64,000 nt of DNA, from positions 1 to 64,000 of the forward strand of contig JACPIS010000006.1 of the NCBI GenBank assembly GCA_016187925.1. The letters are read 5' to 3'. Numbering within the stretch: position 1 is the first letter of the stretch; each line of letters starts with the position of its first letter. Position numbers and translations under genes: made by a program. The notes beneath the pieces were generated by a model that worked only from the letters and a program-made list of their open reading frames with translations, was not told the DNA's origin and ran no database searches. This DNA is from Opitutia bacterium (GTDB lineage Bacteria > Verrucomicrobiota > Verrucomicrobiia > Opitutales > Opitutaceae). This document shows positions 53,295-62,504 of the stretch, one piece after another.

Positions 53295-54515
53295 ATGGCA
53301 CTCATCGTCCAAAAATACGGCGGCACCTCGGTCGGCGACACCGACCGCATCAAGAACGTCGCCGCCCGCATCAAGGCCTCTCACGACGCGGGGCACCAGT
53401 TGGTTGTCGTGGTCTCCGCCCGCGCGGGCGTGACCAACGAACTCACGGCCCGCGCCAAAGCCGTCAACCCGCGCCCCGACAACCGCGAGATGGACATGCT
53501 GCTGGCCGTCGGCGAGCAGGAGACGATCGCCCTCACCGCCATGGCCCTGCACGCGATCGACGTGCCCGCCGTTTCCTACACCGGCCCGCAGGCCGGCATC
53601 TTCACCGACCTCGTCCACACCAAGGCCAAGATCAAGAACATCGTGCCGACCGCCCTCCGCCATGACCTCAAGGCCGGCAAGGTCGTCATCGTCGCCGGTT
53701 TCCAGGGCGTGAACGAGCACGGCCAGATCACCACGCTCGGCCGCGGCGGCTCCGACCTCACCGCCATCGCGCTCGCCGCCGCCCTCAAGGCCGACAAGTG
53801 CGAGATCTACACCGACGTCGACGGTGTCTACACCGCCGACCCGCGCGCCGTGAAGGACGCCCGCAAGCTCGCCGAGATTTCGTACGACGAGATGCTCGAG
53901 CTCGCCTCGCAGGGCTCCAAGGTCATGCAGTCGCGCTCCGTCGAGTTCGCCAAGAAATACGGCGTCGTTTTCGAAGTCCGCAGCAGTTTCAACCACAACC
54001 CGGGAACCATCGTGAAAGAAGAAGTCGCCTACATGGAAAAGGTCGTCGTGCGCGGCGTCGCCGTCGACAAGGATCAGGCCAAGGTCGTCATCAGCAACCT
54101 GCCCGACAAACCCGGCAGCGCCGCCGCCGTGCTCCGCGCCCTCGCGGAGGCCAGCATCAACGTCGACATGATCGTCCAGAACGTCGGCCACAACGGCGTC
54201 GCCAGCGTCACCTTCACCGTGCCGAAGGACGATGCGCATGCCGCCGTCAAGGTGCTCCCGTCCGTCTTCAAGAAACTCGGCGGCGGCGAGGTCGCCGCCT
54301 ACGACAACATCGCCAAGCTCTCCGTCGTCGGCGTCGGCATGCGCACGCATGCCGGTGTCGCCGCGCAGATGCTCGAGGCGCTCGCCGAGCAGAAGATCAA
54401 CGTCGAACTCATTGCCACCTCCGAGATCAAGGTCACGCTCGCCGTCCCGCGCGACCGCGCCGACGACGCCCAGCGCGCCGTCCACACGGCGTTCGGGCTG
54501 GGGAAGAAGGATTGA
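53295..54515 (+). CDS. lysC: Aspartate kinase
   Basis: Phosphorylates aspartate, the first step toward lysine, threonine and methionine. The 406-residue protein shows IVQKYGGTSVGDTDRIKNVA, TLGRGGSDLTAIALAAAL and EIYTDVDGVYTADPR, then two C-terminal ACT domains (SNLPDKPGSAAAVLRALAEA and VGMRTHAGVAAQMLEALAEQ) that sense the end product. This is the short monofunctional type without homoserine dehydrogenase. It is followed by thrC after a repeat, so it probably serves threonine synthesis. Confidence 0.96.
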   Translation: MALIVQKYGGTSVGDTDRIKNVAARIKASHDAGHQLVVVVSARAGVTNELTARAKAVNPRPDNREMDMLLAVGEQETIALTAMALHAIDVPAVSYTGPQAGIFTDLVHTKAKIKNIVPTALRHDLKAGKVVIVAGFQGVNEHGQITTLGRGGSDLTAIALAAALKADKCEIYTDVDGVYTADPRAVKDARKLAEISYDEMLELASQGSKVMQSRSVEFAKKYGVVFEVRSSFNHNPGTIVKEEVAYMEKVVVRGVAVDKDQAKVVISNLPDKPGSAAAVLRALAEASINVDMIVQNVGHNGVASVTFTVPKDDAHAAVKVLPSVFKKLGGGEVAAYDNIAKLSVVGVGMRTHAGVAAQMLEALAEQKINVELIATSEIKVTLAVPRDRADDAQRAVHTAFGLGKKD

Positions 54516-54533
54516 GGCGGATATTCGCCCTGT

Positions 54534-54614
54534 GTCATCCTGAGCGAAGCGAGCAGCATCGTCACAAAGCATGGGCGGAGATAGGACTGGATTCTTCGCT
54601 GCGCTCAGAATGAC
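54534..54614. repeat. palindromic repeat, GTCATTCTGAGCG family
   Basis: The arms GTCATCCTGAGCGAAGCGAG (54534-54553) and TTCGCTGCGCTCAGAATGAC (54595-54614) are inverted and nearly complementary. It fills the lysC-thrC space. Confidence 0.8.
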
Positions 54615-54625
54615 ATGCTAAGGAG

Positions 54626-55990
54626 ATGAAGTACCTCAGCACCCGCGGTCAGACCGATTCCGTCTCCTTCAGCGAGGCGGTGGCCCTCGGCCTCGCGCCC
54701 GATGGCGGCCTGTTCCTGCCGGAGCACCTGCCGGACGTCTCGCCGCGACTGCGCGCCTGGCAGAACCTGAGCTACGCCGAACTTTGCACGGAATTTCTCA
54801 AGGTCTTCGCGACCGACATCCCCGAGGACGTGCTCGGCCGGCTCGTGCGCCGCTCCTACGCGGCTTTCACGCACCCGGAGATCGCGCCGCTGCGGCAGCT
54901 CGACGAGCGCACCTATGTGCTCGAACTTTTCCACGGACCGACGCTCGCGTTCAAGGATTTCGCCCTGCAGTTGCTCGGCAACCTCTATGGCTGGCAATGC
55001 GAACGGACGGGGCAGGGGATCAACGTGCTCGGCGCGACCTCTGGTGACACCGGCGCGGCGGCCATCCACGGCCTGCTGGGCAAGCCGCGCACCGCCATCT
55101 TCATCCTTTATCCGGACGGCCGTGTCTCGCCGCTGCAGGAACGGCAGATGGCCTGCACCGGCGCGGCCAACGTCCACGCGCTGGCCATCGACGGCTCGTT
55201 CGACGACGCGCAACGCGTGCTGAAGGAAGTCTTCGGCGACCGCGCTTTCGCGGCGCAGCACCATCTCTCCGCCGTCAATTCCATCAACCTCGCCCGCGTG
55301 CTGGCCCAGTGTGTCTATTATCTGTACGCTTGGCTGCGGTTGCCCGAGGCGCAGCGCGCGAACGTCGAGTTTGTCGTTCCGACCGGCAATTTCGGTAACG
55401 TGCTGGCGGGTTGGATGCTCGGGCGCATGGGCGTGGCGATCCGCGGCTTCAAGGTCGCGACGAATCGGAACGACATCCTCCACCGCTTCTTCACGACCGG
55501 CGAGTATCGCGTCGGCGACGTCCACCCGAGTCTCGCGCCGTCGATGGACATCCAGGTGGCGTCGAACTTCGAGCGCTTCCTCTATTACGTCGTCGGGGAG
55601 GATGCCGCCCGTGTCCGCCAGATCATGGCGCAACTCAAGGTGGATGGCGGCTATCGCCTCGCGAATCTCGATCGCGACACCTTCAGCTCCTCCTGCGCGA
55701 CGGACGCCGACATCGTGCGGCTCATCCGCGAGGTGCACCAGCGTTACGACTACGTCATCGATCCGCACACGGCCTGCGCGTTTCAGTCGCTCAATCCCGA
55801 GCGCACCAGCATCGTGCTCTCTACGGCGCATCCGGCGAAATTCCCCGACGTGCTGCGCAGCGCCATCGGCCTCGGGCCGGTGCATCCTTCGCTCGAGGCG
55901 CTCAAGAGCCGCCCGGTCGTCAAGCAGCGCATCGCGGCGGACACCGCGGCAGTCGAAGCCTACATCACGCAGCACGGTACCCCGGTCTGA
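54626..55990 (+). CDS. thrC: Threonine synthase
   Basis: PLP enzyme that makes threonine from O-phosphohomoserine. The 454 residues show the family start MKYLSTRGQTDSVSFSEAV, then the PLP lysine motif LFHGPTLAFKDFALQ, LGATSGDTGAAAIHGL and FVVPTGNFGNVLAGWM (read as VEFVVPTGNFGNVLAG). This is the longer E. coli/fungal-like type. The AGGAG at 54621-54625 touches the ATG directly, which is too close for a normal ribosome binding site. The start nevertheless fits the family N-terminus. Confidence 0.95.
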   Translation: MKYLSTRGQTDSVSFSEAVALGLAPDGGLFLPEHLPDVSPRLRAWQNLSYAELCTEFLKVFATDIPEDVLGRLVRRSYAAFTHPEIAPLRQLDERTYVLELFHGPTLAFKDFALQLLGNLYGWQCERTGQGINVLGATSGDTGAAAIHGLLGKPRTAIFILYPDGRVSPLQERQMACTGAANVHALAIDGSFDDAQRVLKEVFGDRAFAAQHHLSAVNSINLARVLAQCVYYLYAWLRLPEAQRANVEFVVPTGNFGNVLAGWMLGRMGVAIRGFKVATNRNDILHRFFTTGEYRVGDVHPSLAPSMDIQVASNFERFLYYVVGEDAARVRQIMAQLKVDGGYRLANLDRDTFSSSCATDADIVRLIREVHQRYDYVIDPHTACAFQSLNPERTSIVLSTAHPAKFPDVLRSAIGLGPVHPSLEALKSRPVVKQRIAADTAAVEAYITQHGTPV

Positions 55991-56094
55991 ACTGCACCGG
56001 GCGCCTGTGTCTGGCCGGTGTTTTCGCCTGCTGTGCCGGTGCACGGCACAATTCTCGTGAGAAGCGGCCGGCCGCACGCTAGACCGTCGGCGCA

Positions 56095-56439
56095 ATGAAA
56101 CCCGTCAGCACTGAGAATTCCGAACACTACACCTGGGGCGGCGTCTGCGACGGCTGGCATCTGGTCCGCCACGAGCAGCTGAGTGTCATCCAGGAACGCA
56201 TACCGCCCGGCGCCACCGAGGCGGAGCACTATCACGAGCGCGCCCGGCAATTTTTCTTCGTCCTGCGCGGCGTGCTGTCGCTGGCCGTCGGTGGTGAAGT
56301 TGTCCAAATCGGCGTGCGACAGGGGTTGGAGATCGCCCCGGGCGTGCGGCACCGGGCCTTCAACGATGGCGACGCCCCGGTGGAGTTCATCCTTTCCTCC
56401 ACGCCGCCGACCAAGGGCGACCGCATTAACGTAACTTAA
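56095..56439 (+). CDS. Single-domain cupin protein
   Basis: A 114-residue cupin. Motif 1 is PPGATEAEHYHERARQFFFV with the metal histidines and glutamate pattern, and motif 2 is GQGLEIAPGVRHRAFNDGD-like with the last histidine. Such small cupins bind a metal and either a sugar or another small ligand. The actual role is not known. No obvious partner gene. Confidence 0.87.
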   Translation: MKPVSTENSEHYTWGGVCDGWHLVRHEQLSVIQERIPPGATEAEHYHERARQFFFVLRGVLSLAVGGEVVQIGVRQGLEIAPGVRHRAFNDGDAPVEFILSSTPPTKGDRINVT

Positions 56440-56533
56440 CCAGCCCTCACCGGCCCCATAACCTTCGCTGCAATACGACCAAGCGGCGAAGTCCGGCTGG
56501 CGTCGGCAGCGCAGCGATGCAACCGGTAGAGGC

Positions 56534-57271
56534 ATGAGCTTTCAGGATCATTTCTCCACGCAGGCGTCGACTTATGCGAAGTCCCGGCCCACGTATCCGC
56601 CGGCGTTGTTCGCGGAACTGGCCCGGCTCGCGCCCGGCCGTTCGCTGGCCTGGGACTGCGGCGCGGGCAACGGGCAGGCGTCGGCCGGACTCGCGGAATT
56701 TTTCGAGCGCGTCGTGGCGACGGAGCCCAGCGCCGCGCAGTTGGCGGAGGCGGTGCGGCACCCGCGGGTCTCGTACGTGCAGAGCGCCGAGCTGGCGCCG
56801 GGCATCGCCGACGGTTCGGCGGATCTCGTGACGGCGGCACAGGCGGCGCACTGGTTCAACCGCGGGGCGTTTTACGCCGAGGTGCGCCGCGTGTTGCGGC
56901 CGGGCGGAGTGGTGGCGCTGTGGAGCTACGGAATCTGCCGGATCGATCCGGCAGTGGACGAGCTGGTGCACCACTTCTACGCGGAGACGGTCGGCCCGTT
57001 CTGGCCGCCCGAGCGGCGGCACGTCGAGGCGGGTTATCGCGAGTTCGAGTTTCCCTTCGCGGAGTTCGTTTTTCCTCGGGCGGCCATCGAGCACGACTGG
57101 ACCGCGGATGAATTCGCGACCTACCTGCGCTCCTGGTCGGCGACGGTGCGCTATGCCACGGCGCATGGCGCCGACCCGGTTGATGCGCTCGTGGCGCCGC
57201 TGGCCGCAGCGTGGGGTCCGGGCCGCCGGCACATCGTCTGGCCGCTGGCCGGCCGCATCGGCCGGGCGTAA
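56534..57271 (+). CDS. Class I SAM-dependent methyltransferase
   Basis: A 245-residue protein like the trans-aconitate/Coq5-type small-molecule methyltransferases. It begins FQDHFSTQASTYAKSRPTYP, then has the SAM site LAWDCGAGNGQASAGLAEFF, VVATEPSAAQL, LVTAAQAAHWFN and VLRPGGVVALWSYG. The substrate is not evident. It is convergent with the cardiolipin synthase gene with only 2 bases between the stops. Confidence 0.88.
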   Translation: MSFQDHFSTQASTYAKSRPTYPPALFAELARLAPGRSLAWDCGAGNGQASAGLAEFFERVVATEPSAAQLAEAVRHPRVSYVQSAELAPGIADGSADLVTAAQAAHWFNRGAFYAEVRRVLRPGGVVALWSYGICRIDPAVDELVHHFYAETVGPFWPPERRHVEAGYREFEFPFAEFVFPRAAIEHDWTADEFATYLRSWSATVRYATAHGADPVDALVAPLAAAWGPGRRHIVWPLAGRIGRA

Positions 57272-57273
57272 GC

Positions 57274-58725
57274 CTACAGCAGCGGCGCGAGCAGCCGGCT
57301 GATCTCCTCGCCGATGGCGGGCATGAGGCGGTGGTTGTGGCGCGGCTCGGTCATCGGTTTCGACTGGGTGAAAACTTCATGCGCCCAGCGCGCCATGGCG
57401 GCGGCGTCCGTCGGCGAATAGGTGACGAGACCGACCTCGAAATTCACGAAGAGGCTGCGCAGATCCATGTTGGCCGAGCCGAGCAGGCCGGTGTGCTCGT
57501 CGACGAGGAGCATCTTGGCGTGGCTCATGCCCGGCTGGTAGAAAAGGATTTTGGCGCCGGCCCGGCGCAGCTCGCGCAGGTAGTGCCGGCGCGCGAGGTC
57601 GGTGATCGGATGGTTCGATTTCGCCGGGACCACGATGCGGACGTCGAGGCCCGTGCGCGCCTGCAGGAGCAACGAGCGGAACAGCACCTCGTCGGGAATG
57701 AAGTAGGGCGTGACGATCCAGATGCTGTGCTGGGCCTGCTGCACGAGCGAGAGGATGCCCTCGTAGAGCGGGTCGCCGCGCACATCCGGGCCGCTGGCCA
57801 CGACCTGCACCTCGCTGTGGCCGGCGGCGGCGGGCGCCGGAGGCGGCAGTTCGTTGTGCAGTTTTTCCAGCGACTGGCCGCTGGCGAAAGCCCAGTCGGC
57901 GAGAAAAATCTCGTTCAGCAGGCTGACAGCCGGACCCTCGACGATCGCGCCGAAGTCGCGCCAGCGGCGCCGGGAATGCACCGGGCCCATGTATTCGAGG
58001 GCGAGGTTGTGGCCGCCGAGTCCGGCGACGCGGTGGTCGAAGATCGCGATTTTCCGGTGATTGCGGAGATTGGCGGACCAGCGCGTCTGCAGCGGGAGCA
58101 CCGGCATGAATTTCACCACCTCGCCGCCGGCCGCGCGGATGGGGTCGCAGAAGCGGCGGCTGCTCACGAAGCAGCCGAGCGAATCGAGCAGCAGGCGGAC
58201 CTTCACGCCCTCGCGCGCGCGCTGCGCGAGCAGCCGCACGATCCGTTTGCCCACGGCATCGCGGGACAGGATGAAGGTCATCAGGTGGATCGTGTGCTTG
58301 GCGCCGAGGATGCCGCGCTCCAGTTCGGCGTAGGCTTCCTCGCCCGAGGTGATGAGGCGCACGCGGTTGCCGCCGACGGGCGGGCCGGCGCCGTTCAGCG
58401 TGAGCACCTTGGCGGTGGGATTCGCCCGGGCGGGCGAGGGCGGGGCGCCGGGGATGATCGGGGAAAGCTGGGCCTTGCGCGCGGCGAGCCGGCGGACCTT
58501 GCGGCCGCCGAACATCAGATAGAGCGGCACGCCGAGATAGGGGATGAAGGCGATGGCGAGCAGCCACGCCATCGTGTTGCCTGGCTGCTTGCGGTCGCTC
58601 ATCAGGCGCGCGATGGCGAAGAACGCCAGCAGGAAGCCCGCGACGGTCAGCAAGTGTGGCAGCACGCCGTTGACGAACGGGTGCGCGACGACCGAGTCGT
58701 AAGCCTGGCTCAGCCACTCTTTCAC
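57274..58725 (-). CDS. cls: Cardiolipin synthase (phospholipase D family)
   Basis: Joins two phosphatidylglycerol molecules (or related donors) into cardiolipin at the inner membrane. The 483-residue protein has two N-terminal membrane segments (VLPHLLTVAGFLLAFFAIAR and MAWLLAIAFIPYLGVPLYLM), and two HKD motifs: NHRKIAIFDHRVAGLGGHN and SHAKMLLVDEHTGLLGSANM. The start is GTG 58725, as no ATG is near the first membrane segment. Divergent from nifJ with a 136-base space. Confidence 0.93.
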   Translation of the reverse strand: MKEWLSQAYDSVVAHPFVNGVLPHLLTVAGFLLAFFAIARLMSDRKQPGNTMAWLLAIAFIPYLGVPLYLMFGGRKVRRLAARKAQLSPIIPGAPPSPARANPTAKVLTLNGAGPPVGGNRVRLITSGEEAYAELERGILGAKHTIHLMTFILSRDAVGKRIVRLLAQRAREGVKVRLLLDSLGCFVSSRRFCDPIRAAGGEVVKFMPVLPLQTRWSANLRNHRKIAIFDHRVAGLGGHNLALEYMGPVHSRRRWRDFGAIVEGPAVSLLNEIFLADWAFASGQSLEKLHNELPPPAPAAAGHSEVQVVASGPDVRGDPLYEGILSLVQQAQHSIWIVTPYFIPDEVLFRSLLLQARTGLDVRIVVPAKSNHPITDLARRHYLRELRRAGAKILFYQPGMSHAKMLLVDEHTGLLGSANMDLRSLFVNFEVGLVTYSPTDAAAMARWAHEVFTQSKPMTEPRHNHRLMPAIGEEISRLLAPLL

Positions 58726-58808
58726 GCGCCCATCCAAGCGGCCCGCGGCGATTTGGCAAGTAGCGGCAGAGCGCGCGGGCCGGATTCGCGGCCCCAAGAT
58801 ATGCACAG

Positions 58809-58830
58809 GCTTCGCCAAGTTCGGCGAAGC
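58809..58830. promoter_or_regulatory. perfect inverted repeat upstream of nifJ
   Basis: GCTTCGCC and GGCGAAGC are perfect 8-base arms around AAGTTC. The site ends 31 bases ahead of the nifJ start, where a repressor or activator could act. It may also be just a hairpin in the leader. Confidence 0.4.
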
Positions 58831-58861
58831 AGACCGCATTAGCGCGCGGTAAAGTGAACCC

Positions 58862-61800
58862 GTGATCAAGACCCACGCGCCTGTCGCCATCACCCTGGAT
58901 GCGAACGAAGCTGTCGCATCCGTCTCCTATCGCCTGAGCGAGCTCTTCGCCATCTACCCGATCACCCCGTCGTCCCCCATGGGCGAGTGGGTCGACGAGT
59001 GGGCGGCCAAGGGCCAGAAGAACCTCTGGGGCCATGTGCCCGAGGTCATCGAGATGCAGTCGGAGGGCGGCGCCGCCGGCGTGCTCCACGGCGCGTTGCA
59101 GGCGGGCTCGCTCGCGAGCTCGTTCACGGCGTCGCAGGGGCTGCTGCTGATGATCCCCAATCTCTACAAGATCGCGGGCGAACTGCACCCGTTCGTGCTG
59201 CACGTCACCGCGCGCACGCTGGCCACGCACGCGCTCTCGATCTTCGGCGACCACGGCGACGTCATGGCCTGCCGCCAGACCGGCGTGGCGATGCTGTGCT
59301 CCAACTCCGTGCAGGAGGCGCAGGATTTCGCCGCCGTCTCGCACGCCGCCACCCTGGCGACGCGCGTGCCGTTCATGCATTTCTTCGACGGCTTCCGCAC
59401 CTCGCACGAGGTGCAGAAGATCGCCCGGCTCGACGACGACGACCTGCGCGCCCTGCTCGACGAGACCCGCATCGCCGCGCACCGGCTGCACGGACTCTCG
59501 CCCGACCGGCCCGCCATCCGCGGCACCGCGCAGAATCCCGACGTGTTCTTCCAGGCCCGCGAGGCCGCGAATCCCTTCTACGACCGGGTGCCCGCCGCGG
59601 TGCAGGCGGCGTTCGACGATTTCGCCGCGCGCACGGGCCGCAGCTACAAGCTTTTCGACTACGAGGGACACCCCGAGGCCGACCGCGTCGTCATCATCAT
59701 GGGTTCGGGCGCCGAGACGGTGGCCGAGACCTCCGCGTGGCTGAACGCCCACGGCGCGCGCACGGGCGTGCTCAAGGTGCGCCTCTATCGTCCCTTTGAC
59801 GCCAAGGCGCTGCTCGCGGCGCTGCCGGCGACGGTCAAGCGCATCGCCGTGCTCGACCGCACCAAGGAGCCCGGCGCGCTGGGCGAGCCGCTCTTCCTCG
59901 ACGTGGCCGCGGCGCTCTACGAGAGCAACCGCGTCGGCCGCGTGCAGCTGATCGGCGGCCGTTACGGGCTCGGTTCGAAGGAGTTCACCCCCGGCATGGC
60001 CAAGGCGGTCTTCACCGAGCTCGAGCACGTCGAGCCGAAGCCGCGCTTCACGGTCGGCATCAACGACGACGTCACGCACCTCTCGCTCAAGTACGACGAG
60101 CAGTTCGATCTCGAGAGCGCCGACACGCGGCGCGCCATCTTCTTCGGTCTCGGCTCCGACGGCACCGTCGGCGCGAACAAGAATTCCATCAAGATCATCG
60201 GCGAGGGCACCGACCTCAACGCGCAGGGCTACTTCGTCTACGACTCCAAGAAGAGCGGCGCGATGACGGTCTCGCACCTGCGTTTCGGCCCGCACGCGAT
60301 TCGCGCGCCGTATCTGATCTCCCGCGCCGGCTTCGTCGCCGTGCACCATTTCCCGTTCGTCGAGCGCATGGAAGTGCTCGGGCAGGCCGCGCCCGGCGCC
60401 ACGCTGCTGCTCAACGTCGCCGCACCGCCGGACCAGGTCTGGAACCGCCTGCCCGCCGAGATGCAGGCGCGCGTGCTCGAGCTGAAGCTCAAGGTCTACG
60501 CGATCGACGCCTACGCCGTGGCCCGCGCCGCGGGCATGGGCGGCCAGATCAACACCATCATGCAGACGTGCTTCTTCGCGCTGGCGCAGGTGCTGCCCCG
60601 CGCGGAGGCCATCGAGGCCATCAAGAAAGCCATCCGCAAAACCTACGGCAAGAAGGGCGAGGCGGTCGTCGCCAAGAACGAGGCGGCGGTCGACGCCGCG
60701 CTCGCGGGGATGCACGAGATCGCGCTGCCCGGCGCCGTCACGGCCAAGTTCCAGCGCCCGCCGGTCGTGCCGCCGGAGGCGCCCGATTTCGTCCAGCGCG
60801 TCACGGCGATGATGCTGGCCGGCCGCGGCGACGAGCTGCCCGTCAGCGCGTTCCCTGTCGACGGCACCTGGCCGATGGCGACCACGCGCTGGGAGAAGCG
60901 CAACATCGCGCAGGAAATCCCGGCGTGGGATCCCGACCTTTGCATCCAGTGCAACAAATGCGTGCTGGTCTGCCCGCACGCCGCCATCCGCGCCGCCGCC
61001 TATCCGGTGGCCGAGCTCGCCGGTGCGCCCGCCACCTTCAAGCACGCCAAGCTCCGCAGCAACGACGCGCCCGGCCACGCCTTCACCATTCAGGTGGCGG
61101 CCGAGGACTGCACCGGTTGCACGCTCTGCCACAAGGTCTGCCCGGCCCGCGACAAGAGCGACCTCAAGCGCAAGGCGCTCATGATGGTCCCGCAGGAGCC
61201 GCTGCGTGACGCCGAGCGCGACAACTTCGGCTTCTTCCTGAAACTGCCGCCGCCGCCCGCCGCGCTCCTGCGCGCCGACGTGAAGGGCTCGCAGTTCCGC
61301 GAGCCGCTCATCGAGTTCTCCGGCGCGTGCGCCGGTTGCGGCGAGACGCCTTACCTCAAGCTGCTCACCCAGCTCTTCGGCGACCGGCTGATCATCGCCA
61401 ACGCCACCGGCTGCTCCTCCATCTACGGCGGCAACCTGCCGACGACACCCTACAGCACCAACCGCGAGGGCCGCGGCCCGGCGTGGTCCAACTCGCTCTT
61501 CGAGGACAACGCCGAATACGGCCTCGGCCTCCGCGGCGGTGTCGACCAGCACGCCGCGCAGGCGCAGCGCCTGCTCACGGAGTTCGCCCCGCGGCTGCCC
61601 GCCGAGCTCGTCACGGCGATCCGCGACGCCGACCAGTCGACCGATGCCGGCCTGGCCAGGTTGCGCGTCCGCATCGAGGACCTGCGCAAGGAGCTGACTC
61701 ATTTCCCCGAGGAGGAGGCCCGCGTGCTCGACCAGCTGGCCGATTACCTCGTGAAGAAGACGGTCTGGATCGTCGGCGGCGACGGCTGGGCCTACGACAT

Positions 61801-62479
61801 CGGCTACGGCGGCCTCGACCACGTGCTCGCGAGCGGCCGCAAGGTGAACATCCTCGTGCTCGATACGGAGGTCTACTCCAACACCGGCGGCCAGTGCTCC
61901 AAGTCCACGCCGCTCGGCGCCGTGGCGAAGTTCAGCGCCGCGGGCAAGGGTTCCGACAAGAAGGACCTCGCGCTCATGGCCACGCATTACGGCAACGTCT
62001 ATGTGGCGCGCGTGGCCTACGGCGCCAAGGACAGCCAGACCGTGCAGGCGCTCCTCGAAGCCGAGGCTCACCCCGGACCCTCGCTCATCATCGCTTACTC
62101 GCACTGCATCGCGCACGGCTACTCGCTGGCCAACGGCCTCGATCAGCAGAAGCTCGCCGTCGAGACCGGCTACTGGCCGCTCTTCCGGCACGACCCGGCC
62201 CGCCCGGCGCGCGGCCTCGCCACCACCGTGCTCGACTCGGCCCCGCCGAAGCAGCCGCTCAACGCCTACACGCGCAACGAGCTTCGTTACCAGGTGCTCC
62301 ACAAGTCCGACCCGGAGCGCGCCGCCATGCTGGCCAAGCTAGCCCAGGAGGCCGTCAACACCCGGTTCGCCACCTACCAATATCTGGCCGGGCAGGACGC
62401 TCCGCCAGTCGCGCCGGCCCCGGCACCGGCCAAGCCCGCGGCGACTCCGCCCGCGCCACCGCCGCCGGCTTCCGCCTGA
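58862..62479 (+). CDS. nifJ: Pyruvate:ferredoxin (flavodoxin) oxidoreductase
   Basis: Converts pyruvate and CoA to acetyl-CoA and CO2 with reduced ferredoxin or flavodoxin. The single-chain 1205-residue form has all domains: YRLSELFAIYPITPSSPMGE, then VIEMQSEGGAAGVLHGALQA, two 4Fe-4S clusters in CIQCNKCVLVCP and CTGCTLCHKVCP, the third cluster start CAGCGETPYLKLLTQLFG, and the thiamine-diphosphate site GGDGWAYDIGYGGLDHVLAS. The start is GTG 58862. The last 28 residues are Pro/Ala rich (VAPAPAPAKPAATPPAPPPP), a tail not usual in the family. A dihydroorotate-dehydrogenase-like gene follows at 25 bases. Confidence 0.96.
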   Translation: MIKTHAPVAITLDANEAVASVSYRLSELFAIYPITPSSPMGEWVDEWAAKGQKNLWGHVPEVIEMQSEGGAAGVLHGALQAGSLASSFTASQGLLLMIPNLYKIAGELHPFVLHVTARTLATHALSIFGDHGDVMACRQTGVAMLCSNSVQEAQDFAAVSHAATLATRVPFMHFFDGFRTSHEVQKIARLDDDDLRALLDETRIAAHRLHGLSPDRPAIRGTAQNPDVFFQAREAANPFYDRVPAAVQAAFDDFAARTGRSYKLFDYEGHPEADRVVIIMGSGAETVAETSAWLNAHGARTGVLKVRLYRPFDAKALLAALPATVKRIAVLDRTKEPGALGEPLFLDVAAALYESNRVGRVQLIGGRYGLGSKEFTPGMAKAVFTELEHVEPKPRFTVGINDDVTHLSLKYDEQFDLESADTRRAIFFGLGSDGTVGANKNSIKIIGEGTDLNAQGYFVYDSKKSGAMTVSHLRFGPHAIRAPYLISRAGFVAVHHFPFVERMEVLGQAAPGATLLLNVAAPPDQVWNRLPAEMQARVLELKLKVYAIDAYAVARAAGMGGQINTIMQTCFFALAQVLPRAEAIEAIKKAIRKTYGKKGEAVVAKNEAAVDAALAGMHEIALPGAVTAKFQRPPVVPPEAPDFVQRVTAMMLAGRGDELPVSAFPVDGTWPMATTRWEKRNIAQEIPAWDPDLCIQCNKCVLVCPHAAIRAAAYPVAELAGAPATFKHAKLRSNDAPGHAFTIQVAAEDCTGCTLCHKVCPARDKSDLKRKALMMVPQEPLRDAERDNFGFFLKLPPPPAALLRADVKGSQFREPLIEFSGACAGCGETPYLKLLTQLFGDRLIIANATGCSSIYGGNLPTTPYSTNREGRGPAWSNSLFEDNAEYGLGLRGGVDQHAAQAQRLLTEFAPRLPAELVTAIRDADQSTDAGLARLRVRIEDLRKELTHFPEEEARVLDQLADYLVKKTVWIVGGDGWAYDIGYGGLDHVLASGRKVNILVLDTEVYSNTGGQCSKSTPLGAVAKFSAAGKGSDKKDLALMATHYGNVYVARVAYGAKDSQTVQALLEAEAHPGPSLIIAYSHCIAHGYSLANGLDQQKLAVETGYWPLFRHDPARPARGLATTVLDSAPPKQPLNAYTRNELRYQVLHKSDPERAAMLAKLAQEAVNTRFATYQYLAGQDAPPVAPAPAPAKPAATPPAPPPPASA

Positions 62480-62504
62480 GTCGCAATCTTCCGGAGGATC
62501 CGCC

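Noticed and set aside
57377-62302. 1641-codon minus-strand open frame opposite nifJ and into cls
   Set aside because: Shadow of nifJ caused by high GC; the translated sequence has no fold-like pattern.
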